From: CAYPHY01 sp964410625
GTDB taxonomy: Bacteria; Chloroflexota; Anaerolineae; Promineifilales; Promineifilaceae
Assembly (NCBI GenBank): GCA_964410625.1
Contig: CAYPHY010000069.1
Span: 1-18,400, forward strand
Direction: 5' to 3'
DNA: 18,400 bases
In this document: positions 1-7,149 of the stretch, in pieces
Numbering within the stretch: position 1 is the first letter of the stretch
How the letters are laid out: each line of letters begins with the position of its first letter
Translations under genes and position numbers: made by a program
The notes under the pieces: generated by a model
Database searches by the model: none
Seen by the model: the letters and a program-made list of their open reading frames with translations, nothing else
What the model was told of the DNA's origin: nothing

Positions 1-129
1 CCCAGTTTAAGTTTGTTAGAGCAATTAGTACGGTATTTCTTGCGTGCATTGGAGGAAATGCCGCTTGAGAATCGGCTCTGGATTGTGGAGCTAGGACGCA
101 TCCGTATTCATCAGAGCCGTGAGTTTTAA
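1..129 (+). CDS. C-terminal fragment of a possible DUF5615 PIN-like protein
   Basis: An open frame enters the window at base 1 and ends at TAA 127-129, giving 42 residues whose start lies outside. The tail has a hydrophobic/charged helix (LLEQLVRYFLRALEE) followed by a short strand-like end, LWIVELGRIRIHQSREF. This arrangement, a helix and then a terminal I-V-E-x-G-R-I-R-I-strand, resembles the C-terminus of DUF5615 (Mut7-C-like) PIN-fold proteins, which are usually toxin-like and sit beside a small DUF433-type partner. No catalytic residue is visible here, so the family call is tentative. The stop lies one base before the chosen ATG of the ABC-F gene, so the two genes are probably co-transcribed. 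Confidence 0.45.
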   Translation, partial: PSLSLLEQLVRYFLRALEEMPLENRLWIVELGRIRIHQSREF

Positions 130-130
130 G

Positions 131-2293
131 ATGCCGATCTTAACCGCAACCGATCTTGGTCATTCTTATGGCGCTGATGAATTGTTCAGCGACGTAAATT
201 TGGCGTTGGAGGCCAATGATCGTGTGGGGTTGGTTGGGCCAAATGGGGTGGGGAAAACAACACTGCTGCTGATCCTGGCTGGGCTGTTGGAGCCGACGGA
301 GGGAGTCGTCGGCCGCCAACAAGAGCTGACCCTCGGTTATCTGCGCCAGGAGGCGATGCTCACCTTTGCCGGGCAAGATAACACCATCTATGAGGAGATG
401 CTGGCTGTCTTTGCCGCCTTGCGCCAGCAGGAAGCGGATTTGCAGCAGATGGAAGCGGCGATGGCGGCCGGTGATTTATCGGAAGCGTTGTTTGATCGCT
501 ACGGCCGCCTGCAAGAACAGTTCGAACTGTCCGGCGGCTACCAATATCAAAACGAGATCAAGCGCGTCTTGCTCGGTCTGGGCTTTGAGCAAGGGCAATG
601 GGAAACGCCTCTGGCCCATCTCAGCGGCGGGCAAAAGACGCGGCTACTGCTCGGCCGTTTGCTGCTGGAAAAACCCGCGCTGCTGGTCCTCGACGAGCCA
701 ACCAACCACCTCGATGTGGCGGCGATTGAGTGGCTGGAAGGGACGTTGCGCCGTTGGGAGGGGGCGTTGATCATCGTCAGCCACGACCGTTACTTTCTCG
801 ACCGGGTGATCAATCGAGTGTGGGAGCTTTCACCGGCGGCCGGTAATCAATGGTTGCGCAGCGACGCGGCCGTTGCCGGTTTGGATGTTTATCGCGGCAA
901 CTATAGCGCGTATACCCAGCAGCGGCAGGACGCCTATGAGCGGGCAGAGAAGCTGTTTGCGGAAGAAAAGGAACGACTAGAGGAGGAAGCGGACTTTATC
1001 CAGCGCCACATTGCCGGGGGCAAGACCGACATCGCCAAAGGCAAGCTGCGCCGTCTGTCGCGCGACATCATGCTCATAGAACAGTATGGCGTGGCGGAGA
1101 TGGGTGAATTGCGGCGTGGCAAGCGTTGGCTGGAAGTGGGCAGCCGGGTGCGGCCGTTGAGTATCAACGAAGCGATTGAGCATATCCGTGCCTTGCGGCC
1201 GCCCGACAACCGCCCCCCACGCCTGAACATCCGCCTGGAGGCGCAGCAGCGTAGCGGCCGTATGGTCTTACGCAGCAAAGGGCTGACCATTGGCTATCCC
1301 GGCACCCCCCTCTTTACCACCGGCAAATTGGAGTTGGAGCGCGAGGACCGCGTGGCCTTGCTGGGGCCAAACGGCAGCGGCAAGACGACCTTCCTGCGGA
1401 CGTTGTTGGGGGAAATTCGGCCGTTAGAGGGGAAGCTCAATCTCGGTCATGGAGTACAAATTGGCTACTTCGCCCAGGCCCATGAGCAGCTTGATCCGCA
1501 AAAAAGAGTGATAGATGAAGTAATAGGAAGTGGGAGAGTAGAGACTAAGAGATTAGGAGACTGGGAGACTGGGCGACGGATTAACCAATCTCCTAGTCTC
1601 TCAGTCTCACAGTCTCTTTCTGAGAATGAAGCCCGCCGCTATCTAGCTCAGTATCTCTTTCGCGGTGAAGATGTGTTCCGGCGGGTGGGGGAGTTGAGTG
1701 GTGGGGAGCGCGGCCGTTTGGCGTTGGCCTTGCTTGCGCTCAGCGGCGCTAACTTCCTCCTCCTCGACGAGCCGACCAACCACCTCGACATCCCCTCACA
1801 GGAGGTGTTGCAGGAGGTCTTAGAGAGCTTCGATGGCACGATCTTGCTGGTCTCCCACGACCGCTATCTGGTGGATCGCCTGGCGACCCAGATATGGTCG
1901 CTGGAGGATGGCTTTTTGCGCGTCTTTGCGGGAAACTATCAGGAGTACCTGCAGGGGCGAGTGGCGAGTGACGAGTGGGGAGTGGAGAGTGACGAGTGGC
2001 GAGTGGAAAGCGAGAGAGTAGTGGAGAGTCTCCCAATCTCCCAGTCTCCTAATCTCCCTGTCTCCCAATCCCCACCCCCCACCACCCGCCGCGAACGGCG
2101 CGACCAGGGGCGACGGCGCAGGGAGTTGATAACAGAGATAGAGGACAGTGAATTTTGGTTAGAACAAGTTAAAATTGAATTAGAAAATGCTCGCGCGGCC
2201 GACGATCAAGAGCGAATTGCAGAGCTGGAAGCGGAGCAAACGGCCGCACAGGAGCAATTGGAGATGCTAACGGCCGAGTGGGACATCTTGTAG
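131..2293 (+). CDS. ABC-F family ATP-binding protein with two repeat-derived insertions
   Basis: This is a cytosolic ABC-F ATPase (Uup/EttA-like; many members act on the ribosome) with two nucleotide-binding domains and no membrane segment. NBD1 has Walker A GPNGVGKTT (about 36-44), signature LSGGQ (164-168) and DEPTNHLD (188-195). A charged linker follows. NBD2 has Walker A GPNGSGKTT (412-420), signature LSGGE and a second DEPTNHLD. A basic, coiled-coil-like tail ends the 720-residue protein. ATG 131 is preferred because it follows the previous stop at once; an in-frame GTG at 119 would add four residues but overlap that gene. Two low-complexity stretches, about residues 467-497 in NBD2 and 611-650 before the tail, are encoded by repeats at 1540-1617 and 1959-2068 and look inserted. 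ABC-F proteins are usually 520-650 aa, which fits this reading. The exact subfamily cannot be set by eye. Confidence 0.93.
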   Translation: MPILTATDLGHSYGADELFSDVNLALEANDRVGLVGPNGVGKTTLLLILAGLLEPTEGVVGRQQELTLGYLRQEAMLTFAGQDNTIYEEMLAVFAALRQQEADLQQMEAAMAAGDLSEALFDRYGRLQEQFELSGGYQYQNEIKRVLLGLGFEQGQWETPLAHLSGGQKTRLLLGRLLLEKPALLVLDEPTNHLDVAAIEWLEGTLRRWEGALIIVSHDRYFLDRVINRVWELSPAAGNQWLRSDAAVAGLDVYRGNYSAYTQQRQDAYERAEKLFAEEKERLEEEADFIQRHIAGGKTDIAKGKLRRLSRDIMLIEQYGVAEMGELRRGKRWLEVGSRVRPLSINEAIEHIRALRPPDNRPPRLNIRLEAQQRSGRMVLRSKGLTIGYPGTPLFTTGKLELEREDRVALLGPNGSGKTTFLRTLLGEIRPLEGKLNLGHGVQIGYFAQAHEQLDPQKRVIDEVIGSGRVETKRLGDWETGRRINQSPSLSVSQSLSENEARRYLAQYLFRGEDVFRRVGELSGGERGRLALALLALSGANFLLLDEPTNHLDIPSQEVLQEVLESFDGTILLVSHDRYLVDRLATQIWSLEDGFLRVFAGNYQEYLQGRVASDEWGVESDEWRVESERVVESLPISQSPNLPVSQSPPPTTRRERRDQGRRRRELITEIEDSEFWLEQVKIELENARAADDQERIAELEAEQTAAQEQLEMLTAEWDIL
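1540..1618. repeat. Imperfect inverted repeat with octamer units, inside the ABC-F gene
   Basis: The arms are 1540-1572 and 1585-1617, 33 bases each with 26 of 33 positions complementary, around a 12-base loop. The right arm is four 8-base units (AATCTCCT, AGTCTCTC, AGTCTCAC, AGTCTCTT). It is read in frame and encodes a segment such as RLGDWETGRRINQSPSLS, which interrupts the NBD2 stretch between the Q-loop and the signature motif where relatives have only a short connection. Confidence 0.85.
1959..2068. repeat. Heptamer array followed by octamer array, inside the ABC-F gene
   Basis: Seven 7-base units of the form GAGTGRN occupy 1959-2007, and five 8-base units of the form TCTCCYRR occupy 2029-2068. 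The first array encodes a seven-residue periodic peptide (SDEWGVE, SDEWRVE); the second encodes ISQSPNLPVSQSP. The purine-rich and pyrimidine-rich halves are roughly complementary, so the element can fold. It lies in frame between NBD2 and the C-terminal coiled-coil tail. Confidence 0.85.
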
Positions 2294-2369
2294 CACGGTT
2301 TGTCAACCTGTGTTAAAAATGAGTTTGCGGCCGTTTGCGCTTTTCTGCGGCGATTTTCAATTTTGTTGG

Positions 2370-2398
2370 TTGTGTATTATTCACATTTCCTCTATAAT
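2370..2398 (+). promoter_or_regulatory. Candidate sigma-70-type promoter for the sensor kinase
   Basis: A perfect TATAAT lies at 2393-2398, with a weak TTGTGT at 2370-2375 (17-base spacing), in the AT-rich gap between the ABC-F gene and the kinase. The predicted start of transcription falls near 2405, shortly before the ATG at 2423. Confidence 0.5.
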
Positions 2399-2422
2399 TC
2401 TACACATCTGGTTCGATGACCA

Positions 2423-3841
2423 ATGGCCTCAATGTGGGGTGGCCGTTGGAAGTCGAAAAACCCGACTGGGGTTATCTGGGTTACGAGTGGGTGCATGGCG
2501 CATATTCCTTATGTCGAAGTAGACGGTACAGCCGCGCCTGGTATGGCAACATCAGAACAGCAATCTGATCCCTCATTAAACGCGGGAGTGGGTCAGGCTG
2601 CGAAACTAGGCTGGCAAACGGTAGAAGCATTGGCCCAAATGGGCCAGGCTGTCACCTCTAGCCTGGTTTTAGATGAAGTGTTGGAACGGGTGTTGCTCCA
2701 GGTGTCTAGCCTGCTGCGGGCGGAAGGCGTCGCCATTCTGCTTCCTGAAGGAGAGGAATTAGTTTTTGTAGCCAGCAGTGGTTCTGGCGCGGAACGCCTG
2801 AAGGGGCATCGAATGCCAAAGACCAAGGGCGTTGCCGGGTATGTGTTGAGTACCGGCAAGAGTGTTTGGAAGGGTAGCAACGCCCCAGAGCCGTCCGATG
2901 TGGACATTTACCGCGCGGTTGAGGAAGTCGGCCGATTTCACACCCAGGCTTTGCTGGCGGCGCCGCTGAATCTGAAGGGCCAGACGATTGGCGTCTTAGA
3001 AGCAGCGCACAGCCGCCCGGATGCGTTTACGTTATCCGACCAGCAGGCCTTGGAAGCGGCCGCCAGTTGGGCGGCCATTGCAATCGGCAATGCCCAACTC
3101 CACCGCCAGGCGCAGGAGGAACGAGAGCTGCGGACGCTGATGGAAGAACGCTCCCGACTGGCCCGCGATCTTCATGATGCGGTCGTGCAATCGCTCTATA
3201 GCCTGACGCTTTTGGCAGCAGGGTGGCAGCGGCAAATGCGCACCGGACAGATGACGCTCCAGGTGGAACATATCGAAGAGTTGGGCTATCTGGCGCGGCA
3301 GGCATTAAAGGAGTTGCGGTTGTTGCTCTTTGAGCTGCGGCCGACCGCGCTGGGGCAGGCGGGCCTTTTGGAAGCATTACAACAACGCCTGGAGGCAGTC
3401 GAAAGGCGGGCTGGCGTAAAAACTGCGCTGCACGTTGTACCAAAAGGTCAAAAGCCGGACGTTGCTTCGTCCACACTCCCTACCGCCAGTATCGAGTTGG
3501 CGGCCGAGGTGGAAGAGGGCCTCTATCGCATCGCTCAGGAAGCATTGAACAACGCGCTTAAGCATTCCGAAGCAACGGCGGTCAACGTCTATCTATATCT
3601 GGGGCCAAACGACATCGGCTTGGAGATCGAAGACAACGGTGTTGGCTTTGATTTTCAGGAACGCAGTCACGAATGGCAGTCCATTAACGGCGGTTTCGGC
3701 TTAGAAAGTATGCGCCAACGTGCCGAAAAGCTAGGCAGTAAACTCCAGGTTAGCTCCATTCCGGGTAAACTTACCAGTGTAAAGGTGTTGGATGTGCCAA
3801 TTTCCCAACCAGATAATGGTCGGGATAAGCGGCGAAATTGA
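2423..3841 (+). CDS. GAF-domain sensor histidine kinase, NarL/DesK (HisKA_3) type
   Basis: This is a soluble sensor kinase that autophosphorylates on histidine and passes the phosphate to a response regulator, very likely the one encoded next. A GAF sensory domain spans about residues 80-225. It is followed by a HisKA_3 dimerisation/phosphoacceptor helix with H251 in the RLARDLHDAVVQSL motif, then a HATPase_c domain with N-box EALNNALKH (373-381), G1 box DNGVGF (404-409) and G2 GGFGLESM (423-430). No transmembrane helix is seen, so the signal is cytoplasmic, perhaps a small ligand or redox cue bound by GAF. The start is uncertain: ATG 2423, 2495 and 2543 are all in frame, and none has a good ribosome-binding site. 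The stop lies 70 bases before the chosen regulator start. Confidence 0.92.
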   Translation: MASMWGGRWKSKNPTGVIWVTSGCMAHIPYVEVDGTAAPGMATSEQQSDPSLNAGVGQAAKLGWQTVEALAQMGQAVTSSLVLDEVLERVLLQVSSLLRAEGVAILLPEGEELVFVASSGSGAERLKGHRMPKTKGVAGYVLSTGKSVWKGSNAPEPSDVDIYRAVEEVGRFHTQALLAAPLNLKGQTIGVLEAAHSRPDAFTLSDQQALEAAASWAAIAIGNAQLHRQAQEERELRTLMEERSRLARDLHDAVVQSLYSLTLLAAGWQRQMRTGQMTLQVEHIEELGYLARQALKELRLLLFELRPTALGQAGLLEALQQRLEAVERRAGVKTALHVVPKGQKPDVASSTLPTASIELAAEVEEGLYRIAQEALNNALKHSEATAVNVYLYLGPNDIGLEIEDNGVGFDFQERSHEWQSINGGFGLESMRQRAEKLGSKLQVSSIPGKLTSVKVLDVPISQPDNGRDKRRN

Positions 3842-3911
3842 GAAGTTTTATATGAACAGTTCTCCAGATGTGATGGCGGCGGAAAGCGGTTCGCACATGA
3901 GGAACATTAAT

Positions 3912-4595
3912 ATGATTAACGTGTTGATTGCTGATGATCACGCCATAGTCCGTAAGGGGTTACGAACGCTTATTGCCAGCGAGCCGGGGATGCAGGTCGC
4001 TGGTGAGGCGGCCGATGGGTTGGAAGCAGTGGAGCAAGCTCGCAAGCTACACCCTGATGTAATCCTACTTGACCTGGTAATGCCGCGCCAAAATGGCTTG
4101 CAAGCATTGATTGATATTCGTAATGAAGACCCCAAGGCGCGGGTATTGGTTTTAACCAGCTTTGCCGAACCGGATAAAGTACTACCGGCGATCCGCGCCG
4201 GTGCGCTTGGTTATCTGCTCAAGGACACCTCACCAGAGGAGTTGCTCCACGCGATTCAAAGTGTGTGCCAGGGCGAACCCCATTTGCATCCCTCGATTGC
4301 TCGGATGGTTTTGCGTGAGATTGAGGCCCCTTCTGAATTGAGCACACCCAAGTCGGAGCAGAACGGCAATGGTCATACCGCGGGGAAAGACCCGCTGACC
4401 GAACGCGAGGTGGAGGTGTTGCAATTGGTGGCGCGTGGCCTGACAAATCAGGAAATTGCGCACTCATTGGTCATCAGCGAGCGCACGGTAGGCAACCATA
4501 TTGGTAGTATCTTACGCAAGCTGCATCTGGCAAATCGCACCCAGGCAGCACTCTACGCCTTACGGCAAGGATTGGCGACGCTCGAAGGGCAATAA
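3912..4595 (+). CDS. NarL/FixJ-family response regulator (REC–LuxR HTH)
   Basis: This is a DNA-binding response regulator, the probable partner of the upstream kinase. The receiver domain (residues 1-120) has the acidic pair D8-D9, phosphoacceptor D54 in ILLDLVMP and the conserved lysine in YLLKDTSPEEL. A variable linker with NGNGH leads to a LuxR/GerE helix-turn-helix near the C-terminus (LTEREVEVLQLVARGLTNQE, then ISERTVGNHI). The protein is 227 residues, normal for the family. ATG 3912 is chosen because GAGGA at 3899-3903 sits eight bases upstream and the protein then begins MINVLIADDH, as family members do. An upstream in-frame ATG at 3852, 10 bases after the kinase stop, would add 20 residues. 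Targets are not evident; the fusion gene downstream is one candidate. Confidence 0.94.
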   Translation: MINVLIADDHAIVRKGLRTLIASEPGMQVAGEAADGLEAVEQARKLHPDVILLDLVMPRQNGLQALIDIRNEDPKARVLVLTSFAEPDKVLPAIRAGALGYLLKDTSPEELLHAIQSVCQGEPHLHPSIARMVLREIEAPSELSTPKSEQNGNGHTAGKDPLTEREVEVLQLVARGLTNQEIAHSLVISERTVGNHIGSILRKLHLANRTQAALYALRQGLATLEGQ

Positions 4596-4764
4596 AAAAA
4601 TGTATTCTTCTGTATTGCGTATTTGGTAGTTGCTAGTAAACTTGCCTGGTAAATGTATTGGCAGGTTCTCAACTGTTCCTACCATAAAAACGCAATAGAA
4701 AGAGATGCCCATTGAGACGCCAGTCGCAATGGACATCTTCGATGGGCCTCTTTGGAGAATACGA
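4596..4764 (+). other. Intergenic leader before the receiver/flavoprotein gene
   Basis: This is a 169-base AT-rich gap. A small imperfect hairpin can be drawn from AACTTGCC and GGCAGGTT around 4637-4673. I see no convincing promoter or U-tract terminator. A ribosome-binding site GGAGA at 4753-4757 precedes ATG 4765. Confidence 0.4.
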
Positions 4765-6432
4765 ATGATCAAGCCGGTTATCATTGCCGTTGATGACGAG
4801 CCGCAAGTCTTAAATGCTGTAAGCCGCGACCTTCGACAGCAGTACCGCAACGACTATCGAATTATTAGCGCTCGTTCCGGCAACGAGGCGTTGGATGCTG
4901 TGCGCCAGCTGAAACAACGCAACGCCCCTGTTGCCCTCTTTCTGGCCGACCAACGAATGCCGGAGGTGAGCGGGACGCAATTCCTGGCCGAAGCTCGCAA
5001 GCTCTATCCAGACGCCCGCAAGGTGTTGTTGACGGCCTATGCCGACACGGAAGCGGCCATTGCCAGCATCAACGAGGTGGAGCTGGATTACTATCTGCTA
5101 AAGCCCTGGGACCCGCCGGAAGAGCGTCTTTACCCCATCCTGGATGATTTGCTGGATAGCTGGTGGGCGACCGTTCCCCCGCCTGAAGATTATGAAAGCA
5201 TCCGCGTGGCGGGGACATTGTGGTCGCCGGCCTCCCATGCGGTCAAAGATTTTCTGTCGCGCAATCGTATCCCGTATAAGTGGCAAGATATTGAAAAGGA
5301 CAAGGAGGCGTTGACCCTGGTCGAGTCGGTCTCGGAGGGTTCTCATCGCGTGCCGGTGGTCTTTTTCCCCGATGGCTCTTACCTGGTCGAACCGGACTTT
5401 CGAGCTTTGGCGGGTAAGGTTGGCTTGCGGACGGAGGCGACACAGCCCTTTTATGATGTGATCATCGTTGGCGCGGGGCCAGCGGGGTTGGGCGCGGCCG
5501 TCTATGGCGCATCGGAAGGGTTGCACACGGCGTTGATCGAACGTGAGGCGACGGGAGGACAGGCGGGGACGAGTTCGCGCATTGAAAACTATCTTGGCTT
5601 TCCACGCGGGCTGAGCGGGGCGGAGTTGGCGACCCGCGCCACTGCCCAGGCGCTGCGTTTTGGCGCGGAGATTCTGACCGCGCGGGAAGTGGTCAAGGTG
5701 CGCGTCGAAGACCCGTTCCGCTATGTGATGTTGAAAGATGGCGTCGAATTGGGTTGCAAGGCTTTAGTCATTGCCACTGGCGTGACGGTGCGTCGCCTGG
5801 AAGTGCCGGGGATTCAGCAGGTGGAAGGCGCGGGGGTCTACTATGGGGCAGCGCTGACCGAGGCGGCCTACTATCGCGGCGAGCATGTCTATGTCGTTGG
5901 CGGGGCTAATTCGGCCGGGCAAGGGGCGATGTTCTTTTCACGCTATGCCAGCAAGGTGACGATGTTGGTGCGTGGCAGTTCACTGGCGAAGGGGATGTCG
6001 CAATATCTGGTTGATCAGATTGAAGCGACGCCCAATATCGAGGTGCTGGTGCGCCACTCTGTGGTCGAGGTGCATGGCGAACGACAATTACAGGCGATCA
6101 CCATTCAAAATCTTGACACCGAGGAGTGCTATACGGCCGAAACACCTGCGCTGTTTGTGTTTATTGGCGCGGTGGCCCATAGCGATCTGGTAGCCGGATT
6201 GGTGGAACGCGACAGCGCCGGTTTCGTCATTACCGGGCCGGATTTGATGCGCGACGGCCGTCCTCCACAGGGCTGGAAGCTGAAGCGCGACCCCTATCTG
6301 CTGGAGACCAGCGTCCCCGGCATCTTTGCCGCCGGAGACATTCGTCACGGCTCAGTCAAGCGCGTCGCCTACGCCGTCGGCCAGGGAGCCAACGCAATTG
6401 CCCTGGTACATCAATACCTACGGACGGTATAA
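4765..6432 (+). CDS. Fused response regulator / glutaredoxin-like / thioredoxin-reductase-like flavoprotein
   Basis: This is a three-part cytosolic protein of 555 residues. Residues 1-130 are a receiver domain (D10-D11, phosphoacceptor D62 in FLADQRMP, T90, K113). Residues 145-222 resemble a glutaredoxin fold (GTLWSPASHAVKDFL, VPVVFFPDG), but the usual CxxC is SPAS. Residues 229-555 resemble a pyridine-nucleotide-disulfide oxidoreductase: FAD motif GAGPAGLGAA at 236, NAD(P)H motif VVGGANSAGQ at 378, and the C-terminal FAD motif GIFAAGDIRHG. The CxxC of true thioredoxin reductases is absent too; the matching stretch reads GVYYGAALTEA, and only two isolated cysteines are visible in the whole chain. 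The architecture matches a known class annotated as fused response regulator/thioredoxin-disulfide reductase. A phosphorylation-controlled NAD(P)H:FAD enzyme acting on a non-disulfide acceptor is my inference. The start is fixed by GGAGA seven bases upstream. Confidence 0.9.
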   Translation: MIKPVIIAVDDEPQVLNAVSRDLRQQYRNDYRIISARSGNEALDAVRQLKQRNAPVALFLADQRMPEVSGTQFLAEARKLYPDARKVLLTAYADTEAAIASINEVELDYYLLKPWDPPEERLYPILDDLLDSWWATVPPPEDYESIRVAGTLWSPASHAVKDFLSRNRIPYKWQDIEKDKEALTLVESVSEGSHRVPVVFFPDGSYLVEPDFRALAGKVGLRTEATQPFYDVIIVGAGPAGLGAAVYGASEGLHTALIEREATGGQAGTSSRIENYLGFPRGLSGAELATRATAQALRFGAEILTAREVVKVRVEDPFRYVMLKDGVELGCKALVIATGVTVRRLEVPGIQQVEGAGVYYGAALTEAAYYRGEHVYVVGGANSAGQGAMFFSRYASKVTMLVRGSSLAKGMSQYLVDQIEATPNIEVLVRHSVVEVHGERQLQAITIQNLDTEECYTAETPALFVFIGAVAHSDLVAGLVERDSAGFVITGPDLMRDGRPPQGWKLKRDPYLLETSVPGIFAAGDIRHGSVKRVAYAVGQGANAIALVHQYLRTV

Positions 6433-6441
6433 CGTTCCTAC

Positions 6442-6470
6442 TTGCTGCTGATTAGAAAACAACCTACAAT
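6442..6470 (+). promoter_or_regulatory. Promoter of the brnTA locus, probably leaderless
   Basis: TTGCTG (6442-6447) and TACAAT (6465-6470) are separated by exactly 17 bases. The ATG of brnT begins at 6477, only seven bases after the -10 element, so transcription would start at or next to the start codon. No Shine-Dalgarno sequence is present, which fits a leaderless message. In known BrnTA systems the BrnA antitoxin represses this kind of promoter. Confidence 0.6.
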
Positions 6471-6476
6471 GAATAA

Positions 6477-6755
6477 ATGAGGTTTGAATGGGACGAAGAA
6501 AAACGCCACTTGAATATTCACAAGCATGGAATTGATTTCTTTGATGCTGTTCAAATTTTTGATGGTTATACATTGACTTCGGAAGATGTGCGGTTTGATT
6601 ACGGGGAAACGTGATATCTGACATTAGGTATGATGAATAACTTGATCGTCATTTTAATGGTACACACGGCCGAAGAAGATGTGATACGTGTCATCTCCGC
6701 CCGAAAAGCAGAAAAATATGAGCGACAAAGATATTTTGCAGACTTCTCTAACTGA
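6477..6755 (+). pseudogene. brnT: BrnT toxin gene interrupted by an in-frame TGA
   Basis: The frame reads MRFEWDEEKRHLNIHKHG, a BrnT N-terminus, and continues through IDFFDAVQIFD to GET. It then meets TGA at 6612-6614 (codon 46) and resumes in the same frame with YLTLGMMNN, VHTAEEDVIRVISARKAEKY and RQRYFADF, ending at TGA 6753. Relatives usually carry arginine at the interrupted position (E-R-F/Y-hydrophobic), so a single CGA-to-TGA change explains the stop. Without it the product would be 92 residues, the normal size for this RelE-fold ribonuclease toxin. As it stands only a 45-residue fragment would be made, lacking the C-terminal R-x-I-S-A-R-K region. The 3' end overlaps brnA by 38 bases, the usual toxin-first arrangement. 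A sequencing error or read-through remains possible. Confidence 0.85.
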
Positions 6756-7083
6756 TTGGGATCGCTTGGAAGACATAAGTGACGACGAAATTGATTTCTC
6801 CGATATTCCAAGATTAACGAAGGAACAACTTAACTCCATGAAGCCAACTGGGGAACTTATCCCTGGGTTGCAAAAGCCTGGACGATTACCGGTTAAGATA
6901 ATGCTCGACCGAGATGTTGCCGAGTACTATGTTACCCGTGCAGAAGCTATTGAAACAAACTATACTAGCCTTATTAACGCAGTACTACGCGATTATGCGA
7001 CGCGAGATACTATTTCCAACAGTACAAATTTGCGGAGGCTTGTTCGGGAGATTGTTCGTGAGGAGTTGAGCCAGCAACCATAG
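6718..7083 (+). CDS. brnA: BrnA-family antitoxin
   Basis: This is the antitoxin partner of BrnT and in the family also a DNA-binding repressor of its own operon. The 121-residue protein has the N-terminal family motif DWDRLEDISDDEIDFSDIP, which wraps the toxin. A ribbon-helix-helix-like segment follows (PVKIMLDRDVAEYY, then TNYTSLINAVLRDYA). The tail after about residue 100 is longer than in many BrnA proteins. ATG 6718 is chosen because it starts the recognisable domain and overlaps the toxin 3' end, as in other brnTA loci; a GTG at 6688 would add ten residues with no family support. The frame is intact although the toxin is interrupted, as expected when the antitoxin outlives the toxin or serves only as a regulator. 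Confidence 0.85.
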   Translation: MSDKDILQTSLTDWDRLEDISDDEIDFSDIPRLTKEQLNSMKPTGELIPGLQKPGRLPVKIMLDRDVAEYYVTRAEAIETNYTSLINAVLRDYATRDTISNSTNLRRLVREIVREELSQQP

Positions 7084-7105
7084 ATGAATGTAGCCTTACA
7101 CTGCC

Positions 7106-7149
7106 AATATTAAATTGCACCCGTTTCAATATTAAATTGTGCCCGTTTC
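7106..7149. repeat. Tandem 22-base duplication at the end of the NicO gene
   Basis: Copies at 7106-7127 and 7128-7149 are contiguous and differ at two adjacent bases (GCACC against GTGCC). The second copy contains the stop codon and last residues (ETGTI) of the minus-strand transporter gene. The first would encode ETGAI plus a stop in the equivalent register, so the gene's 3' end appears to have been duplicated. Confidence 0.85.

Noticed and set aside
119..130. GTG start of the ABC-F gene four codons upstream
   Set aside because: It overlaps the end of the preceding gene and has no better ribosome-binding site than ATG 131; kept only as an alternative.
515..534. Perfect palindrome ACAGTTCGAACTGT in the ABC-F gene
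   Set aside because: It lies in well-conserved coding sequence (QFELSG) and far from any promoter; most likely chance.
2294..2330. Terminator after the ABC-F gene
   Set aside because: A weak hairpin (CACGGTT…AACCTGTG) can be drawn, but it has a bulge and no U-run.
6612..6614. TGA in brnT as a selenocysteine codon
   Set aside because: Relatives have arginine here, and no SECIS-like hairpin is apparent just downstream; a nonsense mutation is simpler.
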